Assembly (NCBI GenBank): GCA_964573855.1
Contig: CAZNKO010000007.1
Span: 1 to 29,198 of the forward strand
Source: CAZNKO01 sp964573855
Lineage (GTDB): Bacteria; Patescibacteriota; Patescibacteriia; UBA9934; GWF2-40-263
Length of the DNA stretch: 29,198 bases
Direction of reading: 5' to 3'
The notes below the pieces were generated by a model. It was not told the DNA's origin and made no database searches. It saw only the letters and a list, made by a program, of their open reading frames with translations. Positions 6,654 through 13,816 of this stretch are shown in pieces (within the stretch, counting starts at the first letter, position 1; every line of letters starts with the position of its first letter). A program made the position numbers and the translations under genes.

Positions 6654-8138
6654 TTACTCCATGGGATCGAGCGGGGGCGGCGGAAATTCGCTTGCCGGCG
6701 GCTCGACCGCTTCCGGCGGCGGAGCCGTGACTGGCGCAAAACCGTTTGTGGGCGGGGCGGTAACCTTTGCGGCGCTCCGGTCGAGGTTCTTGAACGAGGT
6801 GCGCGGCTCGTCGAAGAAGAGGCGGACCGTGCCGGTTGGGCCGTTGCGGTGCTTGGCAATGTGGATTTCTGCCATGCGTCGCTCTTCTGGAGCAAGATCC
6901 TCGGCGCGGTAGCCGCGATCCGCAGATTTGCGATAGATGAAAAGCACCACGTCCGCATCTTGTTCAATAGAGCCCGAGTCGCGCAAATGCGAGAGGCGGG
7001 GAATCGCGGGTTTCGTCATTTCGACGGCACGTGAGAGCTGGGCGAGCGCCAAGACAGGGACGGAAAGCTCGCGGGCGATTTGCTTGAGTCCGCGCGAAAT
7101 CTCGGACACTTCCTGCACGCGGTTTTCCGGTCCCGAGTTTCTGTTCCGGCCCTCCATGAGCTGGAGATAGTCAATGATGATGAGTCCGAGTCCGTGTTCG
7201 GCTTGGAGCCGGCGCGCCTTAGTGCGGAGCTCCATGATGGAGAGATTCGCGGTGTCGTCAATAAAGATCGGGGCTTCGGAAAGGATCCCGAGCGCATGGC
7301 CAATGCGCGGAAAATCGTCGTCACGGTCCGAGAGCCGGCCGGTGCGCAGTTTCCAGAGGTCCACATTCGCCTCCGCACAGATCATGCGGTCCACAAGCTG
7401 TTCTTTCGCCATTTCAAGTGAGAAGATGCCGATCGGAGTTTTGGATTTGATTGCAACTGAGCGGGCAATATCGAGAGCGAGCGAGGTCTTTCCAACCGAG
7501 GGGCGCGCGGCAAGGATCACGAGATCCGAGCGTTGGAGACCGGCGAGGAGGTTGTCGAGCTCGCGGAAGCCGGTCGGGAGCCCCCGCAGTTTTCCGCGTT
7601 CGCGGTGAAGTTCGTCGATGCGTTCAAACGCCTCGGACAAGACGCTTCGGATGGGCACGAAGCTTTGCTTCAAATATTTTTGCGAGACGGAGAAGAGCGT
7701 GCGTTCGGCCTGATCGAGTGTCACGTCGATTTCTTCTGCTTCTTCGTACCCGAGCGAGGCGATCGAGCCCGCGGCCTCGAGGAGCCTTCGCAAGGTCGCC
7801 TTTTTTTGGATGATATTCGCGTAATGCACGGCGTGGGCCGAGGTCGGCACCGCGTTGCTCAACTCCACGAGGTACGCGCGTCCGCCGACTTTCATCACCG
7901 TCCCTTTTTCTTCGAGCCGATTCCCGAGCGCCAAGAGATCAATCGGTTCATGCCGTTCGTAAAGCTCCAGCATGGTTTCGAAAATAATCCGATTCGCATC
8001 GCGATAAAAATCTTCCGGCCGCACGATATCCGCGATTTTCACCATCGTGTCCTTATCAATAAGCAAACAACCCAGAAGCGACTGCTCGGCCTCGAGGTTC
8101 TGCGGTGGGATGCGCTCGGCGGGCATAAGTCTCTGCAT
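6654..8138 (-). CDS. dnaB: Replicative DNA helicase DnaB
   Basis: A hexameric 5'-3' helicase at the replication fork. The N-terminal domain opens PPQNLEAEQSLLGCLLID. The RecA-like C-terminal domain holds Walker A ARPSVGKTSLAL, Walker B LGLIIIDYLQLM and the late motif SIEQDADVVLFIYR. The length, 494 residues, is slightly above average because of a roughly 40-residue tail rich in proline and alanine (VTAPPTNGFAPVTAPPP...PPPPLDPME). ATG 8126 is an alternative start four codons downstream. It appears to lead the dnaB-ybaB-recR-small gene cluster. Confidence 0.96.
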   Translation of the reverse strand: MQRLMPAERIPPQNLEAEQSLLGCLLIDKDTMVKIADIVRPEDFYRDANRIIFETMLELYERHEPIDLLALGNRLEEKGTVMKVGGRAYLVELSNAVPTSAHAVHYANIIQKKATLRRLLEAAGSIASLGYEEAEEIDVTLDQAERTLFSVSQKYLKQSFVPIRSVLSEAFERIDELHRERGKLRGLPTGFRELDNLLAGLQRSDLVILAARPSVGKTSLALDIARSVAIKSKTPIGIFSLEMAKEQLVDRMICAEANVDLWKLRTGRLSDRDDDFPRIGHALGILSEAPIFIDDTANLSIMELRTKARRLQAEHGLGLIIIDYLQLMEGRNRNSGPENRVQEVSEISRGLKQIARELSVPVLALAQLSRAVEMTKPAIPRLSHLRDSGSIEQDADVVLFIYRKSADRGYRAEDLAPEERRMAEIHIAKHRNGPTGTVRLFFDEPRTSFKNLDRSAAKVTAPPTNGFAPVTAPPPEAVEPPASEFPPPPLDPME

Positions 8139-8178
8139 CTTAGCATCACCCGTCGCATCTGCAAGGGCCTTCTTGTGC

Positions 8179-8184
8179 TATACT
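8179..8184 (+). promoter_or_regulatory. Possible extended -10 for the permease gene
   Basis: TGCTATACT on the plus strand fits an extended -10 (TGnTATACT). No clear -35 was found. It lies between the divergent dnaB and permease genes, before the inverted repeat. Confidence 0.35.
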
Positions 8185-8195
8185 TGGGGGCAAAT

Positions 8196-8290
8196 GGGGG
8201 AAATTCGAAATTCGAAAAATGAAAAATTCGAAATTTGGATTTTTTAACCATTTTTTCGAGTTTTCACCATTTCGAATTTCGGATTTTCCC
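8196..8290. repeat. AT-rich inverted repeat (TTCGAA type) before the permease
   Basis: The left arm starting GGGAAATTCGAAATTCGAAA and the right arm, whose complement reads GGGAAAATCCGAAATTCGAAA, match over about 21 bases with one gap and one mismatch. The 95-bp unit is far more AT-rich than its surroundings and ends directly before the ATG at 8292. It looks like a small mobile or structural repeat. Confidence 0.55.
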
Positions 8291-8291
8291 T

Positions 8292-9440
8292 ATGGTCCAT
8301 CCCAACATTCGCTGGATTCGCGCCTTCGGAATGGCCGTCGGGTCCGTGGTCGGAGCCGGCGTGTTCGGCCTGCCGTATGCCTTTGCCCAAAGCGGGTACG
8401 CGGTCGGTTTCGTAGTGCTCTTCGTGATGGGCGTCCTGCTCACCCTTCTTCAGCTCATGTTTGCGGAAGTCGCGATTCAGTCGGATGGAAAGGATCGTTT
8501 GGTGGGTTACGTGCGGCGGTATCTTGGCGCCGGATGGGCGCGCGTGACTCTCATCGCGTTTCTCGGCACGTTTTGGGGAGCGATGATCGCCTACATGATT
8601 GTGGGGGGTACCTTTTGGCGACTGCTCCTTGGGCCGATTTTTGACGGGCCGGCGATTGTCTATTCGCTCCTCATTGCCGCGATTGCGAGTGCCCTTATTT
8701 ACCGCGGGCTCCGATTCGCCTCGCGTCTTGAAACGTTTATCGTCGGCATCCTCCTCTTCCTTTTTGTGTTCATGATCCTTGCCGCCCTCCCGCATGTCCG
8801 TCTTTCTCATCTCGCCACGGTTGACTGGTCGCAAGTTCTTCTGCCGTACGGCGTGGTTCTCTTTGCGCTTTCCGGCCTCGGAGTCGTGCCGGAAATGAAA
8901 GATGTCCTCGGGAAGAAATTACGCAACCGCTTGCCGCACGTTGTCGTGAGTGCGATGACTGTGATCGCGCTTCTCTCCGCCGTATTATCGTTTGTGGTTA
9001 TTGGCGTGAACGGACTCGGCACGACACAGGTGGCTTTTGAAGGATTGACCTCGGTCCTGGGCAGCGGATTCCGTGTCATTGGTGCCCTGCTCGGCTCCGC
9101 GACGATCCTTTCCATTTATCTCATGGTTGGTATTGAGCTCATGAAAACACTCGAGATTGATTTTCGCCTGCCGCGGCCCTGGGCATGGCTTGCCACCTGC
9201 GGCGTGCCGGTTCTTTTATTCCTCGCGGGATTGCGCGAATTTGTCGGCGTGATCGGATTCGTTGGGGCCGTGTTTTCCGGTTTTGTCGGGATCGTGGTCG
9301 TGCGGATGTACGAAGCGTTCAAAGAGAGCCCTGTCTGTCGCGGCCATTATTGTCTCCGGCTCCCGCGTTCCGTCTCCTGGCTCATCATGACCGTGTTCGC
9401 GGGCGGCATCCTTATGGAGTTATGGAGTCTCATGGGGTAG
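8292..9440 (+). CDS. Amino-acid permease (aromatic amino acid / HAAAP-like, APC superfamily)
   Basis: A 382-residue membrane protein with about 11 hydrophobic segments. The N-terminal MAVGSVVGAGVFGLPYAFAQSG matches the first helix of Trp/Tyr permease-type transporters, with the unwound GxGxFGLP region. No soluble domain is present. Substrate specificity cannot be inferred beyond amino-acid uptake, probably ion-coupled. ATG 8292 is preferred; a TTG-initiated extension to 8235 would translate the AT-rich repeat. An auxotrophic CPR cell would plausibly need such an importer. Confidence 0.8.
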   Translation: MVHPNIRWIRAFGMAVGSVVGAGVFGLPYAFAQSGYAVGFVVLFVMGVLLTLLQLMFAEVAIQSDGKDRLVGYVRRYLGAGWARVTLIAFLGTFWGAMIAYMIVGGTFWRLLLGPIFDGPAIVYSLLIAAIASALIYRGLRFASRLETFIVGILLFLFVFMILAALPHVRLSHLATVDWSQVLLPYGVVLFALSGLGVVPEMKDVLGKKLRNRLPHVVVSAMTVIALLSAVLSFVVIGVNGLGTTQVAFEGLTSVLGSGFRVIGALLGSATILSIYLMVGIELMKTLEIDFRLPRPWAWLATCGVPVLLFLAGLREFVGVIGFVGAVFSGFVGIVVVRMYEAFKESPVCRGHYCLRLPRSVSWLIMTVFAGGILMELWSLMG

Positions 9441-9448
9441 AATGATGA

Positions 9449-9586
9449 GGTATGCCCCGTACTACAACTTCTACATTTTCTGTATGCCTGGCTTAACATG
9501 AAATCGCTAGGCTATTCTGTCCCGCCGTTACAATACCAAACGGCTTCAAACGTTTTTTAAGTCGAAGTTGTAGTACGGGGTATGCC
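9449..9586. mobile_element. MITE-like element with perfect terminal repeats and 8-bp direct repeats
   Basis: A 122-bp core (9457-9578) is bounded by 15-bp perfect inverted repeats CCGTACTACAACTTC / GAAGTTGTAGTACGG. On both sides sits GGTATGCC (9449-9456 and 9579-9586), as expected for an 8-bp target duplication. There is no coding capacity. The right-hand direct repeat contains the start codon of the next gene. Confidence 0.75.
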
Positions 9587-10031
9587 ATCCCTTGCTCATG
9601 ATCTTAAACCCGTGCGGCTCATCGTCTTTTGGATTATTTTTTTCGTTCCGATTTATCTTTCCACTCTTTTTCTTTATAGCTACTGGAGCGTCACCTTGAA
9701 CCCGTTTGTTTCTATTACGATGCAGGTGATTGCCCCGCTGTGGTATCTCCTCATGGCATGGCTGTACTTTCGCCGCATTGCGGTCAACCGGTGGGCCGCT
9801 CGGTTCGTCGTTGCGGTCGTGTGGATTTTTTTGACACTGCTTGCCTCTGCCATTCTCATTCAACCAGTCTATGGGTATGACTGGCGATTCGCGATCAATA
9901 TGCAAGTGCTCGCGATACAGGTTGTGAATATCGCCGGGATTGTCGTTGGGGGTTGGGCGGCGTCGCACAAACGGGCCCTGCCACCGATTGACCCCGTTAG
10001 AAATTCTCCGGAAAAAATTTCAACGCGTTAA
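9582..10031 (+). CDS. Small membrane protein, unknown function
   Basis: A 149-residue protein with about four predicted membrane helices (near residues 12-35, 43-62, 70-92 and 105-125) and no motif I recognise. The ATG lies in the right-hand direct repeat of the upstream MITE-like element, with a weak GGGG just before it. The last 15 or so residues (PPIDPVRNSPEKISTR) and the stop codon come from a second repeat element, so the native C-terminus has apparently been replaced. Both ends of the gene are therefore set by repeats. Confidence 0.6.
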   Translation: MPSLAHDLKPVRLIVFWIIFFVPIYLSTLFLYSYWSVTLNPFVSITMQVIAPLWYLLMAWLYFRRIAVNRWAARFVVAVVWIFLTLLASAILIQPVYGYDWRFAINMQVLAIQVVNIAGIVVGGWAASHKRALPPIDPVRNSPEKISTR

Positions 10032-10123
10032 AATTTTTTCCAACCGTTTACCAGCCACATCAACAACTGATCGGCTTGATAATATAAAATGTACGTACAC
10101 CACGGACGGATTTCTAACGGGGT
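9991..10123. mobile_element. MITE-like element, ACCCCGTTAGAAAT family
   Basis: Perfect 14-bp terminal inverted repeats ACCCCGTTAGAAAT (9991-10004) and ATTTCTAACGGGGT (10110-10123) enclose a near-perfect 30-nt inner palindrome (10011-10040) and a small palindrome TGTACGTACA (10090-10099). No clear target duplication. The left end encodes the tail of the upstream membrane protein; the right end runs into TTGACA. Confidence 0.7.
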
Positions 10124-10151
10124 TGACACTGCGTCGAATCTCCCGTAAATC
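10123..10151 (+). promoter_or_regulatory. Possible promoter with its -35 from the repeat edge
   Basis: TTGACA (10123-10128) shares its first base with the repeat end. A weak TAAATC follows after 17 bases, close to the ATG at 10160. The -10 match is poor, so this is tentative. Confidence 0.3.
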
Positions 10152-10159
10152 AATGATGT

Positions 10160-10690
10160 ATGAAACGACTTCTTTTTTCTGTTCTCGCCGCGAGTCTTCT
10201 CCTTGGCGCCGGGTGTCCGGGGCCGGGAGGAAACCAGCCGCCAGCGGGAGGAAATAATCAAAATGAAGAACAGCCAGAGGCGGTCGGCGAAGTGCAGATT
10301 TATTTGATTGCCTTGAGCGACGGATCCACGCTTGGACCAGTGGGGTGCGGAGATGACAAGGTTGCGGTGACGCGGGTGCTTACAAGGCCGACGACCGATC
10401 CTCTGCGTACCGCTCTCGACGAGTTGTTTTCGATTAAGGCCCGTGATTATGGCCAGTCGGGACTCGTAAACATCCTTTTCCAGTCGAATTTATCCGTCGA
10501 CAAAATTACCCGTTCTGCAAACATGATTCGAGTTGATTTGAACGGCGGATTTATTTTGGGTGGCGTCTGCGACGACCCGCGAGCCGAGGCACAAATTGTC
10601 GAAACCGTGAAGCTCTACAGCGGCGGAAAGACCGTGGAGGTTTATCTCGAAGGGAAACTCTTGCAAGAAGCTTTGTCGCAGAAAGGATAG
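10160..10690 (+). CDS. GerMN-domain lipoprotein
   Basis: A 176-residue exported lipoprotein. The signal peptide is MKRLLFSVLAASLLLGAGC with the lipobox cysteine at residue 19. A Gly/Pro/Asn/Gln linker follows, then a GerMN-like domain (about residues 43-172) with VQIYLIALSD, PLRTALDELF, RVDLNGGFI and AQIVETVKLY. In other bacteria this domain occurs in envelope lipoproteins and in germination or sporulation proteins; here an envelope role is likely, since sporulation genes are not expected. It sits alone after the repeat element and convergent with folD. Confidence 0.75.
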   Translation: MKRLLFSVLAASLLLGAGCPGPGGNQPPAGGNNQNEEQPEAVGEVQIYLIALSDGSTLGPVGCGDDKVAVTRVLTRPTTDPLRTALDELFSIKARDYGQSGLVNILFQSNLSVDKITRSANMIRVDLNGGFILGGVCDDPRAEAQIVETVKLYSGGKTVEVYLEGKLLQEALSQKG

Positions 10691-10704
10691 AAGGTACTAC
10701 GTTT

Positions 10705-11532
10705 CTACTCTTGAAGCCCTCGTGCTTTGAGCACATTCAACATGAGCATCGCGACCGTCATGGGTCCGACCCCGCCTGGGACCGGAGTGAGAAAGCCCGC
10801 GACGGATTCCACGGACGCCCGATCCACATCGCCCACGATTTTATCTTCAATTTTGGTCGTGCCGACGTCAACGATGATCGCTCCTGGTTTGATCGAAGAA
10901 GCCGTGATCAAATTTGGCTGTCCGACAGCGACGATGACGATATTCGCGGTTTTTGTTTTTGCAATGCGCTCTGGATCTTCCGGCGAGATCGTCTCGGTTG
11001 AGACCCCGCGTTCGTTCAAAAGAGTACGCAGCGGCTCGGCAAAGAGTTCACTCCCGATCACGACTGCGCGTTTTCCGCTCAAGGACTCTTCCGTCGCGTC
11101 GACAAGTTTCATGACTCCGAGCGCGACGGCCGGGGCGATCGCGGGTTTGCCTTCGCGCAGGCGCCGGACGTTCTCGGGATGAAATCCATCCACATCCTTT
11201 TTTGGATCAATGGTCGCGACCACCCGGTCTGCGTTTTGATTGGGGAGGGGAAGCTGGACGAGGATCCCCGTGACGTCGGCCCTGGCATTCAGCTCTTGAA
11301 TTTTCGCGATAATCTTTTCTTCCGGCTCGGTCGCGAAAAAGAGATGTTTTTCAAAACGAATCCCGACCTCTTCGCACGCCTTTTGTTTCAGCGCGACATA
11401 GGTGTGCGAGGCAGGATTCGCGCCAACCAAAATGACGGCGAGTCCGGGCTTGGGATCGAGGGTGGCAACACGTTCTTTCACTTTTTGCCGGATCGATTCT
11501 GCTAATACTCGACCATTCAGTATCTTTGCCAT
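10705..11532 (-). CDS. folD: FolD-like methylenetetrahydrofolate dehydrogenase/cyclohydrolase with an altered cofactor site
   Basis: A one-carbon enzyme interconverting methylene-, methenyl- and formyl-tetrahydrofolate. The catalytic half is intact: SHTYVALKQKACEEVGI with the key Tyr/Lys, GILVQLPLP, KDVDGFHPEN and the final GFLTPVPGGVGPMTVAML. The cofactor half departs from the family. GASNIVGRP is replaced by GSELFAEP, the PCTP segment reads APAVALG, and the Arg-bearing strand after the nucleotide loop is lost. ATG 11532 gives the usual length of about 275; an upstream extension to 11742 would translate a structured intergenic region. It pairs functionally with glyA nearby. Confidence 0.88.
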   Translation of the reverse strand: MAKILNGRVLAESIRQKVKERVATLDPKPGLAVILVGANPASHTYVALKQKACEEVGIRFEKHLFFATEPEEKIIAKIQELNARADVTGILVQLPLPNQNADRVVATIDPKKDVDGFHPENVRRLREGKPAIAPAVALGVMKLVDATEESLSGKRAVVIGSELFAEPLRTLLNERGVSTETISPEDPERIAKTKTANIVIVAVGQPNLITASSIKPGAIIVDVGTTKIEDKIVGDVDRASVESVAGFLTPVPGGVGPMTVAMLMLNVLKARGLQE

Positions 11533-11544
11533 AGTTGGAGCGTA

Positions 11545-11573
11545 ACTATACACGATTATCCACAGATCGTCTA
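11545..11573 (-). promoter_or_regulatory. Promoter of folD
   Basis: On the minus strand TAGACG and TATAGT are 17 bases apart, and TATAGT ends 12 bases before the ATG. This predicts a very short leader, with no Shine-Dalgarno visible. Confidence 0.55.
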
Positions 11574-11618
11574 TTGACGAAAGGGAAAAAATATGATGGA
11601 ATATTTTTAACAATACAT

Positions 11619-11645
11619 AAACTCCCCCGCGATTGGGGGAGTTTT
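11619..11645. terminator. Hairpin terminator between folD and the structured RNA
   Basis: AAACTCCCCC and GGGGGAGTTT form a perfect 10-bp stem around GCGATT. The T tracts are short on both strands (TTTT plus, TTTATG minus). It would best serve to end the minus-strand structured RNA, because nothing on the plus strand needs termination here. Confidence 0.65.
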
Positions 11646-11780
11646 GCATTCTGTTTCGAGCATCGCTACCCGTGGGCCTAGCATAGTGCGCTTGGAGTCT
11701 TGTCAAACTTCCGGGCTGGGGTGCAAATCCCCATAGGTCCACGGATATTGATGCTTGACGAAACAGTGTTTTTTAATTAT
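11646..11780 (-). ncRNA. Candidate structured RNA with a tRNA-like core
   Basis: Long-range pairing closes the unit: CTGTTTCG (11651-11658) with CGAAACAG (11759-11766), AGCATC (11659-11664) with GATGCT (11750-11755), and an 11-bp stem CCGTGGGCCTA (11670-11680) with TAGGTCCACGG (11734-11744). Inside is a 5-bp hairpin TGGGG/CCCCA with a 7-nt loop directly abutting the stem, as a tRNA T arm abuts the acceptor stem, plus two weaker arms. It is not a good tRNA: the D arm is short, the anticodon-like loop has 8 nt, and TTC of the T loop reads TGC. Minus is favoured because of the hairpin terminator on that side and a possible TTGGCA...TAGAAT promoter, but the strand is uncertain. Confidence 0.5.
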
Positions 11781-11783
11781 TCT
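11755..11783 (+). promoter_or_regulatory. Promoter for a short plus-strand RNA
   Basis: TTGACG (11755-11760) and TATTCT (11778-11783) are separated by exactly 17 bases. The predicted start is near 11790. Confidence 0.5.
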
Positions 11784-11789
11784 ATTAAG

Positions 11790-11850
11790 GACAAGACTCC
11801 GGGTGCCAAGTAATAATCCCGCCTCAAAAGGGCGGGGTTTGTTGTTTTTT
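11790..11850 (+). ncRNA. Candidate ~60-nt small RNA ending in a terminator
   Basis: It runs from the predicted start to a strong intrinsic terminator: CCCGCC (11818-11823) and GGCGGG (11831-11836), then a T-rich tract. Its first 11 bases, GACAAGACTCC, are the exact complement of GGAGTCTTGTC (11694-11704) in the neighbouring tRNA-like element. No convincing protein is encoded. Confidence 0.4.
11818..11850 (+). terminator. Intrinsic terminator
   Basis: A 6-bp GC stem CCCGCC/GGCGGG with loop TCAAAAG, followed by GTTTGTTGTTTTTT. It is the best terminator in this intergenic region and points along the plus strand. Confidence 0.8.
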
Positions 11851-11888
11851 TCGCCACGCCTCGCGGGGCTGGTTGGGTTTACGAATTT

Positions 11889-12512
11889 TTATGGATCGAA
11901 GATTGAGGATTTTTTGTATGTATAGGTAATTGGGTTTCTCGTGAGGAGCTTCTGCCCTGATTTATCAGCAAGTTTTCTTAAATCATTCATCATTGCTTCC
12001 ATAACCTTCCCCATTTTTTTTCTGTTAATCAGGATTATCTCGCCTTCTTTAAAGAATTTCAGAATGACGTTTTTAGCACCTTCACCTTTAGTGACAATTC
12101 CATTGCTTTTTAAGATGTCGTTTCTGTAATGTCTTATGTCTCCTATCACATCACAGGTGAGATCATTTTTATTATTTAACCCCATGTCTTTACTTATCTT
12201 CTCTCGATATCTCTGTTCCCAATAAGAAAAGATCATCACTAAGCAAAAGTTTCCAAGCAGACCAACATGTAATCCCTCAGGTTCATTTCTTTTTTTCACT
12301 TCTCCTTGAGTTGCGTGATGCAAGAGAACAACATTTGTGTCCAAAGGATTTCCGGCTCCATAAACCAATTTACAATCATCTTTCTGCCCCATCTCTTCGA
12401 TGTATTTTGTAAATCTCGGGAAAGAACATGTCCCGTCTAGAAACAGGCCGTATATTTCATGGAGTTTACGGCAAAATTCTTCCACCGAATTTTTTACTGG
12501 AAATTCTGCCAT
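11889..12512 (-). CDS. HEPN-like protein with a degenerate RNase motif
   Basis: A 207-residue protein, clearly more AT-rich than its neighbours, so probably acquired. The central part (about residues 85-140) is helical, with YWEQRYREKI followed by DVIGDIRHYRNDILKSNGI. This pattern recalls HEPN domains, where R-x4-6-H is the ribonuclease motif; here the expected His is Lys (RNDILK). The rest (VILKFFKEGEIILINRKKM) fits no family I can name. Its ATG lies one base past the glyA stop, so it depends on glyA transcription. It could be a defence- or toxin-related remnant or a non-catalytic HEPN protein; the assignment is by motif only. Confidence 0.55.
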   Translation of the reverse strand: MAEFPVKNSVEEFCRKLHEIYGLFLDGTCSFPRFTKYIEEMGQKDDCKLVYGAGNPLDTNVVLLHHATQGEVKKRNEPEGLHVGLLGNFCLVMIFSYWEQRYREKISKDMGLNNKNDLTCDVIGDIRHYRNDILKSNGIVTKGEGAKNVILKFFKEGEIILINRKKMGKVMEAMMNDLRKLADKSGQKLLTRNPITYTYKKSSIFDP

Positions 12513-12513
12513 C

Positions 12514-13755
12514 TTAGTAATTCAAACCAGAATACAACGGGAAACGATCGGTGAGGGTTTTGACTTCCGCGCGGATGGCGGAGAGTTTCTTTTCGTCCTT
12601 GGCGTTCGTAATCGCTTGGTCGATCCACTCTGCGATTTGTTTCATTTCCGCTTCCTTCATGCCGCGCGTGGTGAGAGCTGGAGTTCCAAGACGGATACCA
12701 GAAGGATCCATGGGACCGCGGGGGTCGTCAGGGATCGCGTTTTTGTTGACCGTAATGCCGGCGAGATCGAGCGCCTCTTGTGCCTCTTTGCCCGTAACGC
12801 CTTTTGGTGTGACATCAATTAAGAGCAGGTGATTATCCGTGCCGCCGAACATCAGGCGATAATCGCGTTCTGCGAATGCTCGTTCTAACGTTTTAGCGTT
12901 CAAACGTATTTGACGTGCGTATTCCTTAAACGACGGCTCGAGCGCTTCCTTGAACGCCACCGCCTTGGCCGCAATATTATTTTCGTGCGGCCCGCCTTGC
13001 ATACCAGGGAAGACAGACTTGTCCACGGCTTTCGCAAGCGCTTTCTTGCACATGATCATGCCGCCACGCGGGCCACGGAGCGTCTTGTGCGTGGTGGTCG
13101 TGACTAGGTCGAAAAGCGGAACCGGATTATTCATTTCTCCAGCCGCGATCAGTCCCGCGATGTGGGCAATGTCCGCCATGGTGAGCGCGCCGACTTCGTC
13201 CGCAATCTTTTTTACTTTTTGATAATCAATCTCCCGCGAGTACGCCGAATAGCCAACGAGGATGAGTTTGGGTTTGTGCTCGCGCGCCATCTTTTGCATC
13301 TCGTCGTAATCAATCGCGCCGTCAGCCGTTGTTTTGTAGCGCACGAAATTATAAATTCCGGCCGAAAACGTCACGGGGTGTCCATGCGTCAAATGTCCGC
13401 CGTGGGAAAGATCCATGCCAAGCACGGTATCGCCAGGTTTCAGAACTGCGGCATACGCGGCCATGTTGGCGGGTGCTCCCGAAAGCGGCTGGACATTCAC
13501 ATGCTCCGCTCCGAACAGCTTTTTCGCGCGTTCAATCGCGAGCGCTTCCATTTCATCAATAAACTGACAGCCGCCATAATAACGCTTGCCGATGTAGCCC
13601 TCCGAGTATTTGTTCGTCGCAATACAACCGAGTGCTTCGAGCACGGCCTCGGACACGAAATTTTCCGATGGGATCATTTCGAGCCCTTCGCGCTGGCGCT
13701 CAAGTTCACGATTGAGCGCCGCGGAAAGGTCTGGATCGTAGGAGGAAATGCGCAT
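12514..13755 (-). CDS. glyA: Serine hydroxymethyltransferase
   Basis: A PLP enzyme that converts serine and tetrahydrofolate to glycine and methylene-tetrahydrofolate, feeding folD. Visible are MIPSENFVS, NKYSEGYIGKRYYGG, the SGAPANMAAY segment, MADIAHIAGL and the PLP-lysine motif TTTTHKTLRGPRGG. The product is 413 residues from ATG 13755; a nine-residue extension to 13782 is possible. ATG 13755 is chosen because TACAAT lies exactly nine bases upstream with TTGCGG 17 bases further, implying a near-leaderless message. The stop is one base before the HEPN-like gene. Confidence 0.97.
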   Translation of the reverse strand: MRISSYDPDLSAALNRELERQREGLEMIPSENFVSEAVLEALGCIATNKYSEGYIGKRYYGGCQFIDEMEALAIERAKKLFGAEHVNVQPLSGAPANMAAYAAVLKPGDTVLGMDLSHGGHLTHGHPVTFSAGIYNFVRYKTTADGAIDYDEMQKMAREHKPKLILVGYSAYSREIDYQKVKKIADEVGALTMADIAHIAGLIAAGEMNNPVPLFDLVTTTTHKTLRGPRGGMIMCKKALAKAVDKSVFPGMQGGPHENNIAAKAVAFKEALEPSFKEYARQIRLNAKTLERAFAERDYRLMFGGTDNHLLLIDVTPKGVTGKEAQEALDLAGITVNKNAIPDDPRGPMDPSGIRLGTPALTTRGMKEAEMKQIAEWIDQAITNAKDEKKLSAIRAEVKTLTDRFPLYSGLNY

Positions 13756-13764
13756 AATGAGCGC

Positions 13765-13793
13765 ATTGTAGAGGAATGACATTTCGGCCGCAA
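13765..13793 (-). promoter_or_regulatory. Promoter of glyA
   Basis: TTGCGG and TACAAT on the minus strand with a 17-base spacer; the -10 ends nine bases before the start codon. It lies in the 61-bp divergent gap shared with murC, where TAGATT (13799-13804) may serve murC. Confidence 0.6.
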
Positions 13794-13816
13794 TGGGGTA
13801 GATTGGGGGCGGAATT

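Noticed and set aside
11674..11741. A normal tRNA gene
   Set aside because: The acceptor and T arm look right, but the D arm is too short, the anticodon-like loop has 8 nt, position 8 is not T, and the T loop lacks TTC.
11533..11742. N-terminal extension of FolD by 70 residues
   Set aside because: It would translate through the terminator hairpin and the structured RNA; FolD homology begins at MAKIL (11532).
11751..11816. A 20-codon frame (MLDETVFFNYSIKDKTPGAK) ending in two stops before a terminator
   Set aside because: No ribosome-binding site, and it overlaps the predicted promoter of the short RNA. Kept only as a curiosity.
11651..11850. tmRNA
   Set aside because: No resume-codon tag ending in ALAA, no 5' tmRNA signature, and the order of parts does not fit normal or permuted tmRNA.
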